DNA from: Mesorhizobium sp. M1B.F.Ca.ET.045.04.1.1
GTDB lineage: Bacteria > Pseudomonadota > Alphaproteobacteria > Rhizobiales > Rhizobiaceae
Assembly (NCBI RefSeq): GCF_003952465.1
Contig: NZ_CP034448.1
Coordinates: 7,169,001-7,233,000 of the forward strand
Direction: 5' to 3'
DNA length: 64,000 bases
The position numbers and the translations under genes were made by a program. This document shows, piece by piece, positions 1 to 8,419 of the stretch (its first letter is position 1; every line of letters starts with the position of its first letter). The notes below the pieces were generated by a model, which searched no databases, was not told the DNA's origin, and saw nothing but the letters and a program-made list of their open reading frames with translations.

Positions 1-552
1 GCGCGCGATCCACAATTCCTGGCGCGGCACACCCATGGCGACCAGCAAGACGTCCGGCCGCAGCCGGGCGATGCGCGCGACGATCGCCGGCTCCTCGGCG
101 GCGGAGAAATAGCCGTCATGGACGACCACGAATTTGTGCTGCACGGCGAGCGCCGAAAGCTTGACGGACGCCGCCTCGGCATTGACCCGCGTCGCGCCAA
201 GCAACGCCACGGTCAGCGGCCGCGTCGATGCCTGCAGAAAGGCGGGCACGAAATCGGTACCGTTGAGATTGTCGGGGAAAGGCGCGCCGTAGAGCAGCTT
301 TGCGGCAATGTCGACGCCGACGCCGTCCGGCAGCACGAGGAAGTCGTCGAGCGCTTCGGCAAACACCGGATCGCTGCAGGCGAGGTTGGCATTGTGCGCG
401 TTGAGGAAGCTCACCTTGGTGAAGCGCCGCTCGGCGACCAGCCGGGAAAGCAGCGCGACGGCATCGTCCCAGCGAATGGCAAGGACGGAGATGCCGAGAA
501 TCGTCTTCAGCGTGTCGAAGCCGAAGGCGGAGCGGGCGGCATGCATGTTCAT
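1..552 (-). CDS. WecG/TagA/CpsF-family glycosyltransferase (partial)
   Basis: The 184 codons visible run off the left edge, so the C-terminus is missing. The translation shows the WecG/TagA/CpsF (GT26) landmarks in order: FLNAHNANL near residue 45, LPDGVGVDIAAKLLYG near 70, NLNGTDF near 95, and near the right edge of the visible part LRPDVLLVAMGVPRQELWI. This family transfers a sugar such as N-acetylmannosaminuronate or glucuronate from a UDP-sugar to a polyprenyl-linked acceptor at the inner face of the cytoplasmic membrane during polysaccharide assembly. The start ATG overlaps the stop of the upstream GT4 gene by four bases (ATGA), so the two are translationally coupled. A second ATG lies two codons downstream. 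The exact donor and acceptor sugars cannot be read from the sequence. Confidence 0.88.
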   Translation of the reverse strand, partial: MNMHAARSAFGFDTLKTILGISVLAIRWDDAVALLSRLVAERRFTKVSFLNAHNANLACSDPVFAEALDDFLVLPDGVGVDIAAKLLYGAPFPDNLNGTDFVPAFLQASTRPLTVALLGATRVNAEAASVKLSALAVQHKFVVVHDGYFSAAEEPAIVARIARLRPDVLLVAMGVPRQELWIAR

Positions 553-1721
553 GCCGCGACCTCCCGCCTGATGGCGCCGAGCTTCTCCAGCCCAAGCCTG
601 ATCGCGGCATCGAGCGCCCTCGCCTGCCGGCGATGGAAGGCGCTGCCGTCGACATCGCGGACATCGGCCGCCGCCGCCTCGAGCGCCGAAGCGAAGGCGA
701 CAGGATCATCGGTCACGACACAGTTTTGCGGCCGATAGCCGATGCCGCGCAGCGAGCGGCTGGTGGCGACGGAAGGCAGGCCAAGCTCGAAAGTCTCGAT
801 GGTTTTCAGCTGCACGCCGCTGCCTGCGGTGCTGATCAGCGGAACGACCGCGCCGCCGCGCGCGAAAGCCTGGGCGTCCGGAACCCTTCCGACGAACTGG
901 ATGCCGGGATGCGTCGACGTCACGCCCGACGGCATGTTGCCGGCGATCCTGATGCGGAAATCCGCCTTAAGATGCGGGGCGACCTTGGTCAAGAACCAGT
1001 CGAGCCCGATGCGGTTGGGCTGCCAGGTCCAGGTGCCGATCAGAGCCGCGTCGCAGTCGACGCGGCGCGGGCCTTTGTTCGCCGGCGCCTCGGCGCGCGT
1101 CACAAGCGGCAGCACTGCCGAGCGGTCGTCGGACGCAACGCCGAGCGCCGCGCGGTCCTCTTCGGCCAGCGTGAAGACGAAGCGCGCTGCGCGGCACAGA
1201 CGCTTCTCAATGACCTCGAGCAGCCTAGCCTCACGGCGGAACAGCCAGCGTTGAAGGACGCTGCCGGCCGCTGCGGCGTTCTCCTCAGCCGAGCGGTGCT
1301 CGACATTGTGCGCGACGAAGATCGACGGCCGGTCGCCCAGGACACTTTCGAAGGCGCCGGCAAATTGCACGGAATTGAGGACATAGCCGTCGAACGGGCC
1401 GGCGTGCTCGATCGCCGCGTGGACATCCGCAGCGGAAACGACGCGCAGTTTGACGGAGGCAAAGGTAAGACCCATGCGCATCGCCTTGCCCACCCAGGCC
1501 AGCTTCTGCAGCGGCGAGGCGCTTTCGGTACGCACGTCGATGGCGCCGAGGACGATGGTGTTCTCAGGATCGACGGCAGGCTTTCCCGGCCAGTTGAAAC
1601 CGATCACCGTCACGCGCGCGCCGGCACGCCGCAGCGCTTCGATGATCGCGGCGTTGGCAATCTCGTAGCCCGAAGCGAGGGCGCCGTCGGGCACGATCGA
1701 TGTGGCGAACAGCAGATGCAT
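549..1721 (-). CDS. Glycosyltransferase, GT4-like (GT-B fold)
   Basis: A 390-residue protein. The N-terminus (MHLLFATSIVPDGALASGYE) is typical of GT-B glycosyltransferases with a Rossmann-like acceptor domain. The C-terminal half has the donor-domain pattern: ALIGTWTWQPNRIGLDWFL, RIAGNMPSG, IQFVGRVPDAQAF, then a glycine- and glutamate-bearing segment (GSGVQLKTIETFELGLPSVA) that resembles the nucleotide-sugar-binding EX7E region of family GT4. I chose the ATG at 1721 because the homology starts there and AGGTGAG lies just upstream; an ATG 22 codons further upstream is also open. It is the first gene of a leftward pair with the WecG-type transferase, and is probably involved in exopolysaccharide repeat-unit assembly. 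The transferred sugar is unknown. Confidence 0.85.
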   Translation of the reverse strand: MHLLFATSIVPDGALASGYEIANAAIIEALRRAGARVTVIGFNWPGKPAVDPENTIVLGAIDVRTESASPLQKLAWVGKAMRMGLTFASVKLRVVSAADVHAAIEHAGPFDGYVLNSVQFAGAFESVLGDRPSIFVAHNVEHRSAEENAAAAGSVLQRWLFRREARLLEVIEKRLCRAARFVFTLAEEDRAALGVASDDRSAVLPLVTRAEAPANKGPRRVDCDAALIGTWTWQPNRIGLDWFLTKVAPHLKADFRIRIAGNMPSGVTSTHPGIQFVGRVPDAQAFARGGAVVPLISTAGSGVQLKTIETFELGLPSVATSRSLRGIGYRPQNCVVTDDPVAFASALEAAAADVRDVDGSAFHRRQARALDAAIRLGLEKLGAIRREVAA

Positions 1722-1889
1722 CTCACCTATCCATTGGTGTAGCCGGTAGCAAAACGCGGTGAAGCCTTGATTAAATGGCACCGTCAAAGGCTGAAAGCCG
1801 AGGTTTCGCTGACCTCGCCGTGAAAGGTGATTAACGAAGCGTTATCATCGGGCTGCTATCGAGGGCCGGACCCACACGGCTGGAAACGG

Positions 1890-2903
1890 ATGATCCCTTT
1901 GCCATCGGACGCTTTTGTATCGATCGCGGGGGTGTCGATCGCGGGGCGGTCTCCGGGGCTTGCCGCCGAGACCGTCGAGGCTGTCGTCACGCTGCCGACA
2001 TTCAAGCGGCCGCAACTGCTCCTGGAAACGCTGGCCTCGCTCAAGGCCCAGAAAACCGCGCGTCGCTTCGCCGTCATCGTCATGGAGAACGAGGCCGAGG
2101 CGCGCGAGGGCACCAAGGCGGCATTGCCGCTGTTCGAGCGCGGCGAGATGCCGGGCCTGGTGATCATCGCGCATGAGCGCGGCAATTGCAGCGCCTACAA
2201 TGCCGGCTGGCAGACGGCGATGCTGCACTTCCCCAACTTCAAGCATCTGCTGGTGATCGACGACGACGAGATCGCCGAGCCCGACTGGCTGGAGCGCATG
2301 TGCAAGGCCGCCGAGACGCTTGGGGCCGATATCGTCGGCGGGCCGCAAGTGCCCGTCTTCGCCGATCCCTCCCATGCGAGATGGGCCGATCATCCGGTCT
2401 TCGCGCCGCCATACCGCGAAACGGGCCGCGTGCCGGCGCTCTATTCGTCCGGCAATCTGCTGGTCGGACGCAATGTGCTTGTCGCTATGGGACCGCCCTT
2501 CCTCGATCTCAGGTTCAACTTCATGGGCGGCGGCGATTCCGATTTCCTGAGCCGCTCGGCGCAGAGGGGTTTCGCGCTCGGCTGGTGCGCCGAGGCAAGG
2601 GTCAGGGAAACGGTCCCGGCCCGGCGCGTGGAAGCCGGCTGGATCCGCGCCCGCAGCCTGCGCAACGGTGTCATCTCCACCCTGGTGGAAAAGAAGAAGC
2701 GTGCCGGCACGCCGTTCTCCGGGACCAAGGTTTTGCTGAAGAGCCTGGCTTTGCTTGCCGCCTCGCCGCTGCGCGGCGCCACAAGGCTGGCGCGCACGGG
2801 GTCGCTGGCAACAAGCCTCTATCCCGTCTATGTCGCGCTCGGCCGGGTGCTTGCCGAATTCGGATATACCAATGAGCAGTACCGACAGCCTGAGAAGAAC
2901 TGA
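1890..2903 (+). CDS. Glycosyltransferase family 2
   Basis: A GT-A fold transferase of about 337 residues. After a short leader the GT2 domain begins with VEAVVTLPTFKRP and continues to the metal-binding DxD-type motif LLVIDDDEIAEPDW; an acceptor-side region FNFMGGGDSDFLSR follows. It should add a sugar to a lipid-linked polysaccharide intermediate on the cytoplasmic side of the inner membrane. The ATG at 1890 is preferred; a GTG at 1827 in the same frame would add 21 residues of unremarkable sequence. The gene overlaps the next one (polymerase-like) by 32 bases, so the two are probably co-transcribed. The substrate is not deducible. Confidence 0.87.
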   Translation: MIPLPSDAFVSIAGVSIAGRSPGLAAETVEAVVTLPTFKRPQLLLETLASLKAQKTARRFAVIVMENEAEAREGTKAALPLFERGEMPGLVIIAHERGNCSAYNAGWQTAMLHFPNFKHLLVIDDDEIAEPDWLERMCKAAETLGADIVGGPQVPVFADPSHARWADHPVFAPPYRETGRVPALYSSGNLLVGRNVLVAMGPPFLDLRFNFMGGGDSDFLSRSAQRGFALGWCAEARVRETVPARRVEAGWIRARSLRNGVISTLVEKKKRAGTPFSGTKVLLKSLALLAASPLRGATRLARTGSLATSLYPVYVALGRVLAEFGYTNEQYRQPEKN

Positions 2904-4191
2904 GCGCGCGCCGCTCAGCGCCGCTTTCACGCGCGAGGGTGTTGCGACGGTAATCGCTGCGCTGCTCTTTACCGTCATCATCATCTCCTTCCGTCCCTTC
3001 CAGCCGGCCGGCGCCGAACTCACCGGCGATGGCGGCGACATCGTCAACCAGCTCGGCTTCGGCTCGCTCGGCGCCATCTCGATCTTCTCGCTGCTCGCTT
3101 TCGCCGATCCGCGCGTGGTGCGCTCGATCGTCAGCCCGTCCTGGGCGCTGATGCTGGGCTTCTTCTTCCTGTCGGTGATCCTTGCCACCGATCCGCCGTC
3201 GGCGATGCGCGCCGCCTCCTTCACCATGATCGGCATCATCACCATGGCGACGATCCTGGTGCTGCCGCGCGATGCAGACTCCTTCGCCAGGGTCATCATC
3301 TTCACCGCCGTCGTGGTTATGGGGCTCTCTTATGTCGGGCTCATCGTCTTTCCGCACGAGGCGCTTCACACCGCCGACTCGCAAGAACCCGAGCATGCGG
3401 GCCTGTGGCGCGGTGTCTTCACCCACAAGAACATCGCGGGACCGGTAATGGCCTGCTTCAGCTTCGCCGGGCTCTATCTCTGGCGGCGCGGGCAACGCTG
3501 GTGGGGCATCGGCATCTTCTCCGCGGCGATGATCTTCATGCTGCACACCGGCTCGAAGACGACCGTCGGACTGGTGCCGTTCTCGATCCTGATCGTGGTG
3601 CTGCCCAGCCTCATCGGCATGCGGCTCGGCACGCCGATCCTGTTTCTGTCGGCGATCGTCGCGACCGCGGTCGGCACGCTCGGCATCGTCTTCATCCCGC
3701 CGGTGAAGCACCTGGCGGCGGTCTATTTTCCGGATCTTACCTATACCGGCCGCACGACGCTATGGGAGTTCGCCGGCGAGATGCTGGCGAAGAGGCCCTG
3801 GACCGGCTACGGCTATGAAAGCTTCTGGGGAACGCCGCTGCTGCTCAACCAGGACCAGCCCTTCGACCGGCCTTGGGACATCCGCACCATCGTGCACGGC
3901 CATGATGGTTATCTCGACATCGCCGTGCTGATGGGCATCCCGGCGCTCTGCGTGGCGGTCTACACCTTCCTGATCGCGCCGCTCAGGGACTACATGCGCA
4001 TCCCGCTGCGCAACGAGAACATCTATCTCGGCGACTTCTTCATGATGGTGGTGCTGTTCGCGGCGCTGAACGGTTTTCTCGAAAGCTTCTTCTTCCGCCG
4101 CGCCGATCCCGTCTGGCTGTTCTTCGTGCTCAGCGTGCTCGGCCTGAGGCAGGTTTCGCTGCGGCCGATCCCCGGGCATCGCTCCTACTAA
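2872..4191 (+). CDS. O-antigen ligase / ExoQ-like polysaccharide polymerase
   Basis: A polytopic membrane protein of 439 residues with about ten hydrophobic segments and the large periplasmic loop typical of the Wzy/WaaL (O-antigen ligase) family. The motif GVFTHKNIAGPVMACF and the later segment GRTTLWEFAGEMLAKRPWTGYGYESFW match the pattern of ExoQ-type exopolysaccharide polymerases in rhizobia. Such proteins polymerise lipid-linked repeat units on the periplasmic face. The start at 2872 lies inside the 3' end of the GT2 gene; this choice removes a basic, non-homologous N-terminal stretch that an upstream ATG would add. A polymerase and a ligase cannot be told apart from sequence alone; the glycosyltransferase neighbourhood favours polymerase. 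Confidence 0.87.
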   Translation: MSSTDSLRRTERAPLSAAFTREGVATVIAALLFTVIIISFRPFQPAGAELTGDGGDIVNQLGFGSLGAISIFSLLAFADPRVVRSIVSPSWALMLGFFFLSVILATDPPSAMRAASFTMIGIITMATILVLPRDADSFARVIIFTAVVVMGLSYVGLIVFPHEALHTADSQEPEHAGLWRGVFTHKNIAGPVMACFSFAGLYLWRRGQRWWGIGIFSAAMIFMLHTGSKTTVGLVPFSILIVVLPSLIGMRLGTPILFLSAIVATAVGTLGIVFIPPVKHLAAVYFPDLTYTGRTTLWEFAGEMLAKRPWTGYGYESFWGTPLLLNQDQPFDRPWDIRTIVHGHDGYLDIAVLMGIPALCVAVYTFLIAPLRDYMRIPLRNENIYLGDFFMMVVLFAALNGFLESFFFRRADPVWLFFVLSVLGLRQVSLRPIPGHRSY

Positions 4192-4275
4192 ATTAGCAGG
4201 CTGTTGACTGGAGCTAGTGGCGCCGCAGAGGTTACGGACTCTTCGTCGACACCTGTTCCTTTGTGATGGGTTCCG

Positions 4276-4746
4276 TCACCAGAAATCCTTGTGGTCGCTT
4301 ACGATCTCTTCCTCGAGTTCAGGAAATGGGCCACGGATCGCTACATGGCGCCGTCCGGCGGCGAACACCTGGTGACAGCTCAGATCGAGGGTCAGATTCT
4401 GCGGATTGTCTCCGGTCAGCTCGGCCAACCGCCTTTCGCTCAGTCCGTAGACCACGGTGCCGATGCCAGCCCAGTAACAGGCCCCGGCGCACATGCAGCA
4501 TGGCTCGACGGAGGTCACCAGCGTGCATCGCTCGAGAAAGGTCGGGTCGTATTGCCGCGCGGCGGCGCGGGCCACGTTTGCCTCTGCGTGGCCAACACCC
4601 CGATCCCGCGCGTAGGTGTTGCCCGATGAAAGGAGCACGTCGCCCTCCGGCCCGACCAGCAGCGCCCCGAAGGGATGATTGCCATTGGCCCGGCTTTCGG
4701 TGGCGATCTCCACGGCCAAACGCAGATATTCGGTATCGCTCCTCAT
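4276..4746 (-). CDS. Nucleoside deaminase, CDA superfamily
   Basis: A 156-residue zinc hydrolase of the cytidine/deoxycytidylate deaminase fold. The zinc site is complete: VGHAEANV supplies the His ligand and the catalytic Glu, and SVEPCCMCAGACYWAG supplies the two Cys ligands (PCxxC). The length and the segment ESRANGNHPFGALLV resemble guanine deaminase or TadA-like purine deaminases rather than cytidine deaminase. The expected role is deamination of a free base or nucleoside for salvage; it is unlikely to be the essential TadA, whose gene usually has a different context. AAGGAGG lies five bases before the ATG. The gene is convergent with the polysaccharide operon and stands alone. Confidence 0.9.
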   Translation of the reverse strand: MRSDTEYLRLAVEIATESRANGNHPFGALLVGPEGDVLLSSGNTYARDRGVGHAEANVARAAARQYDPTFLERCTLVTSVEPCCMCAGACYWAGIGTVVYGLSERRLAELTGDNPQNLTLDLSCHQVFAAGRRHVAIRGPFPELEEEIVSDHKDFW

Positions 4747-5020
4747 GGCCGCCTCCTTGGGATGCCCATTCGTAACTGCGCGCGCATAGGCCTGGTATCC
4801 ATATTCTTGGAGCGCTTGGGAACTGTCCAGTCATGGGCATTGAATTCATGGCTGCGCAACGTGGCTAGAGGTTCGGTCTGCCGGGATAAGCTGCGGAAGC
4901 GCTCCGAATGCCATTCCCCCATGCCTGGAATTGCTTACCCTGGCCGATCGATCTCCTTAAGACTGGACTTTTCCGCCGCCGCGCAAGCGGCTAAGGAGAG
5001 CCGTCCTTGCGGAGGTTTTC

Positions 5021-5836
5021 ATGACCATCAGGCTCGTTCTCGCCGGTTGCGGCAATATGGGTTACGCCATGCTCTCGGGCTGGCTGAAATCCGGCAAGCT
5101 CGAGCCCTCGGCGGTGTTCGTGGTCGAGCCCAATGCCGAATTGCGCAAGCGCGCCGAACATCTCGGTTGCAGCAGCGCCGCCGACGCCTCCGCCATTCCG
5201 GCCGATGCGGTCCCTGACCTCGTCGTCATCGCTGTGAAGCCGCAGGTGATCCGCGATGTGACGGAAAGCTACAAGCGTTTCGGCGATGGCAGGACCACCT
5301 TCGTCAGCATCGCCGCCGGAACGCCGGTCGCCACTTTCGCGGAGATCCTCGGCGATCTCGCGCCGATTGTCCGCTGCATGCCGAACACCCCGGCGGCGAT
5401 CGGCAAGGGCATGATGGTGGTGTTTTCCAACCCGCTGGTCTTAGACGACGTCAGGCGCTTCGTCGCCGAGTTGCTCTCGGCAAGCGGCGTCGTGACGACC
5501 ATCGACGACGAGAGCCTGATGGATGCGGTGACAGCGGTTTCCGGTTCCGGCCCAGCCTATATCTTCCATTTCATCGAGGCTCTGACGGTTGCCGCCGAGA
5601 AGGCCGGCCTGCCGGCCGAGACGGCCAAGCTGCTCGCCATGCAGACCGTCTACGGCGCCGCCTCGCTCGCCGCCGAAAGCGACGAAGAGCCCGGTGTGCT
5701 GCGCCGGCAAGTGACCAGCCCCAACGGCACCACCGCCGCGGCACTTGCCGTGCTGATGGGCGAAGACCGGCTGACGAAGCTTTTGACCGACGCGGTGGAA
5801 GCGGCGCGGCTCAGGTCGATAGAGTTGGGGAAGTAA
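5021..5836 (+). CDS. proC: Pyrroline-5-carboxylate reductase
   Basis: A 271-residue protein of standard ProC length. It catalyses the last step of proline synthesis, reducing 1-pyrroline-5-carboxylate with NAD(P)H. The N-terminal Rossmann motif is LVLAGCGNMGYAML; the C-terminal dimerisation and active-site region contains VTAVSGSGPAYIFHFIEAL and VTSPNGTTAAAL, both diagnostic of ProC. GGAGG lies five bases before the ATG. The 274 bases upstream hold no convincing gene. Confidence 0.97.
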   Translation: MTIRLVLAGCGNMGYAMLSGWLKSGKLEPSAVFVVEPNAELRKRAEHLGCSSAADASAIPADAVPDLVVIAVKPQVIRDVTESYKRFGDGRTTFVSIAAGTPVATFAEILGDLAPIVRCMPNTPAAIGKGMMVVFSNPLVLDDVRRFVAELLSASGVVTTIDDESLMDAVTAVSGSGPAYIFHFIEALTVAAEKAGLPAETAKLLAMQTVYGAASLAAESDEEPGVLRRQVTSPNGTTAAALAVLMGEDRLTKLLTDAVEAARLRSIELGK

Positions 5837-5847
5837 AGTCCGTCCAG

Positions 5848-6240
5848 TCACGCAAGATCTGTGTGTGAGAAATCATTACCCTTATAAAGCAGTGGCATCC
5901 CGCGACTCTTCGCTGAGGCGTATGAGAGGCAATCGGCAAGGTTGAGTTGGGCCGGATGACCACGACCCTTGCCATAGTCTGAAAAGGCCTGGATCGCGAG
6001 TTTCGCATCGCCGCTTTCGATCGGAACAACTTCGATTTCGGCTTGGCGAAGAAAGGCCTCTATCGCCGTTTCCACAATGCGTGGCTCCACTGCAAGCAGT
6101 GAAGAAAGTCGCATAGCTGCTTCGAGCACGACTAGTGGTGACGTTATCCTCCTCGCCGCCTGTCCTATCTTGCCGCTCCAGTCGGTGGCGTCTTCCTCGT
6201 CCGCCAAGATGGCGACCACCACAGAGGTGTCGACAAACAT
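5848..6240 (-). CDS. vapC: Type II toxin VapC, PIN-domain ribonuclease
   Basis: A 130-residue PIN-domain protein with the acidic metal-binding residues in family positions: MFVDTSVVVA (Asp4), the glutamate in SPLVVLEAAM, NLADCLSYA and the final KGNDF. PIN toxins cleave RNA, often tRNA or rRNA, when released from their antitoxin. The start codon shares its A with the stop of the antitoxin gene (TGATG), the classic coupling of a TA pair. An in-frame ATG five codons upstream is less likely. The 3' end lies 11 bases from the convergent proC stop codon. Confidence 0.92.
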   Translation of the reverse strand: MFVDTSVVVAILADEEDATDWSGKIGQAARRITSPLVVLEAAMRLSSLLAVEPRIVETAIEAFLRQAEIEVVPIESGDAKLAIQAFSDYGKGRGHPAQLNLADCLSYASAKSRGMPLLYKGNDFSHTDLA

Positions 6241-6482
6241 CAGGAATGGCCCCACATCTCGTCGATCTCGTCCTTGCTCAAGGCCCTACCACCGGCACCT
6301 GCCTTGGATTTGAGTTCTTGTGCGATAGCCGCCAGGCGCTCAGCCAGCGGGATTTGTTCGTGCTCGCGTTGCAACTCCGACTCTAGTGCTTCGATGACCG
6401 CCTCGGTCATTGAGATTTTGCGCTTTTCGGCGAGCTGCCGGGCAAGCTCCCTTGCTCGCGGGTCCCTGATCTGGAGATTCAT
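6240..6482 (-). CDS. vapB: Antitoxin VapB (Rv0623 type)
   Basis: An 80-residue antitoxin. The N-terminus MNLQIRDPRARELARQLAE followed by an alpha-helical ISMTEAVIEALE resembles the ribbon-helix-helix-like DNA-binding half of Rv0623-type (PF07704) VapB proteins, which pair with PIN toxins; the charged C-terminus ending LSKDEIDEMW would wrap the toxin. The ATG at 6482 is preferred because GGAGG lies eight bases upstream and homology begins there. An ATG 16 codons further upstream also exists. The pair is expected to autoregulate from the region just upstream, where I see no clear palindrome. Confidence 0.88.
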   Translation of the reverse strand: MNLQIRDPRARELARQLAEKRKISMTEAVIEALESELQREHEQIPLAERLAAIAQELKSKAGAGGRALSKDEIDEMWGHS

Positions 6483-6569
6483 CCGAACAACCTCCGCTTC
6501 CTTGTCACTACAGTATAGTGGACTTGTCATGACAAAGCGAGTGCGCTCGTTGTGGAATCGCGCATTAGG

Positions 6570-7883
6570 TCAGGTGCCGTAGAGCATCTCATCTTGCAGT
6601 TGACGCAAAGCGTAAAGCCTGGTCGTCTTATCGGGCGCGGCGTTCTCGGCCGTCAGCAGCTCGCCCTTCCTGACCGGCTTCAGCACCCTGCCGCCTTCGA
6701 GCAGCCCGACGGGCACTGCGCGGCTGGCGCGCGCCTCGGCGGCCGTCATGGTCCAGGAGCGGTAGCAGGTCTCGCCGATGGCGTCGAACGTCTCGCCGGC
6801 GGCAAGATCGCGCTTGGCGACGGCGCAGACCTCGGCCACCGGCTTCGGCAGCGGCACCATGTCCGGCCTGCCGTAGAGCATAATGCGGGCCGCGGTCAGC
6901 GGCACCTCGAGCGAGGTCAGGTGGTAAGGCCTGAAGAAGCTATAGTAGGGGCCGTGGCCGACATGGAGGTCGTCCATGCGTTCCACGACGCGCGGATGCG
7001 TCGCCTCGACGATGACGAAGACGCCCGGCGCCACGCCCTTGCCCACGGTGTAGTCGACGACGCCCTTCCTCGACAGGATGCCGCCGTCCTCGCGCGGGAC
7101 GAGCACCTTGGCGAGCTGGTCGCGATCGGCCTTGGGGCCATGCATGCCCGGGACATCGGGCACCAGGCCGGTGGCGTTGGCGATGGCGCACATCTCGACC
7201 ATGGTCTTGGAACCGTCGACGAATTCGACCAGAATGCGCGGGTTCATGTTCCGGCGCAGCGCTTCTTCGCGATAGTCGTCGGGGACGGCATCGTGGTTGA
7301 GCGGGTTGTTCTTGCCCTTGCCGGCCGAGACGATGGTGTAGCCGAGCGCCGAGGCGAACTCGATCAGCTCCATGCAGCTCGACGGTTCGTCGCCGGCGCC
7401 GACCGAATAGACCACGCCCAGTCGGTCGGCCTGCTGCTTCAGATAGCAGCCGATGGTGACGTCGGCCTCGACATTCATCATCACCAGATGCTTGCCATGC
7501 TCCATGGCCATCAGGTCGAAATCGGCGGCGACGCCGGGTTTTCCAGTGGCATCGATGACGACGTCGATCAGCGGACTGGTGACCAGCATCTCGTTCGAGG
7601 TGATCGCGATCCTGCCGTTTTCGATCGCTTGGCTGACCTTGGAGGCGGTCTCGGCTTCCGCAGCCATTGCGTCGTCGCCATAAGCGATGCGGATTGCGTC
7701 GCGGGCCGTGTGCGGGCGGCGCGTGGAGATGGCCGCGACCGAAATGCCCGGCATCAGCATGCCCTGGGTCACCAGGTCGGTGCCCATCTCGCCGGAGCCG
7801 ATGACGCCGATGCGCACGGGACGGCCCTCGGCGGCGCGCCGGGCGAGATCGCGGGCAAGCCCGGTCAGGGCGACATTTGTCAT
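6570..7883 (-). CDS. NAD(P)-binding oxidoreductase with C-terminal SAF domain
   Basis: A 437-residue protein combining a homoserine-dehydrogenase-like Rossmann domain (IGVIGSGEMGTDL near residue 25, VVIDATGKPGVAADFDLMAM) with a C-terminal SAF domain (about 340-410, VAEVCAVAKRDLAAGETFD). Rhizobial members of this family were often labelled flagellar protein FlgA because of the SAF domain; that label is misleading here since no flagellar gene is near. The family is linked to sugar-acid catabolism. The substrate of this copy is unknown. I start it at 7883 because the 31 residues an upstream ATG would add look non-homologous. It stands alone, divergent from the type I secretion genes. Confidence 0.75.
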   Translation of the reverse strand: MTNVALTGLARDLARRAAEGRPVRIGVIGSGEMGTDLVTQGMLMPGISVAAISTRRPHTARDAIRIAYGDDAMAAEAETASKVSQAIENGRIAITSNEMLVTSPLIDVVIDATGKPGVAADFDLMAMEHGKHLVMMNVEADVTIGCYLKQQADRLGVVYSVGAGDEPSSCMELIEFASALGYTIVSAGKGKNNPLNHDAVPDDYREEALRRNMNPRILVEFVDGSKTMVEMCAIANATGLVPDVPGMHGPKADRDQLAKVLVPREDGGILSRKGVVDYTVGKGVAPGVFVIVEATHPRVVERMDDLHVGHGPYYSFFRPYHLTSLEVPLTAARIMLYGRPDMVPLPKPVAEVCAVAKRDLAAGETFDAIGETCYRSWTMTAAEARASRAVPVGLLEGGRVLKPVRKGELLTAENAAPDKTTRLYALRQLQDEMLYGT

Positions 7884-8419
7884 ACAAGAACGTCCATTCT
7901 TTGCTTCGGCCCGCAATACAGGGAACGACCCCCGTTTGCCAACAAAACCAGCCACAGATGGCATTTTCCGGTCCATGCCTTAGAGAACCGGAGCAGATTT
8001 GCCGCAACAGTCCGCGGCGCTCGGGCTTTCGCACCGCGACCGGCCGGATGCACCGGCAAGCAGACTTTCAGGAAGGACGCGATGGCAAAGCTCGCGCCCG
8101 GGACCCGATTTTGCCGAGGGAGGCGGCGCTGATTACGAGCGCCTGGCGATTCCTTAAGCGGGCCCGTTATTTGTTGAGGACAATCGTGATCGCCGTCGGT
8201 TTCAGCCCATTGCAATCCAGACCGGCACCGTTTCTGTGCCATTTTTGCTACAACCGTCGGGACTAATGGTCCGAATCTTCGCTTTTGTGCGCCTCTAAAT
8301 CATTAAGCGCTCACATCCTCGAAAAATCTGATAGATACTCATCGCAAGCTCCGGTGGCAGGCTTGGGCAAATAAGCGTCGACAAAAACAAAAAGGCGCGG
8401 GGATAGTCACGGGGTAAAA
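7884..8419. other. Intergenic region between divergent genes
   Basis: This 536-base stretch separates the leftward SAF-domain oxidoreductase from the rightward TolC-like gene and must carry promoters for both. I see no convincing coding region; the open frames here lack family-like sequence and ribosome sites. The last 100 bases before 8420 are less GC-rich, and a GGGG stretch about six bases before the ATG is the likely ribosome site of the TolC-like gene. No clear operator palindrome was found. Confidence 0.5.

Noticed and set aside
6570..7883. Labelling the SAF-domain oxidoreductase as flagellar protein FlgA
   Set aside because: The SAF domain is shared, but the main body is a homoserine-dehydrogenase-like Rossmann domain and no flagellar gene is nearby.
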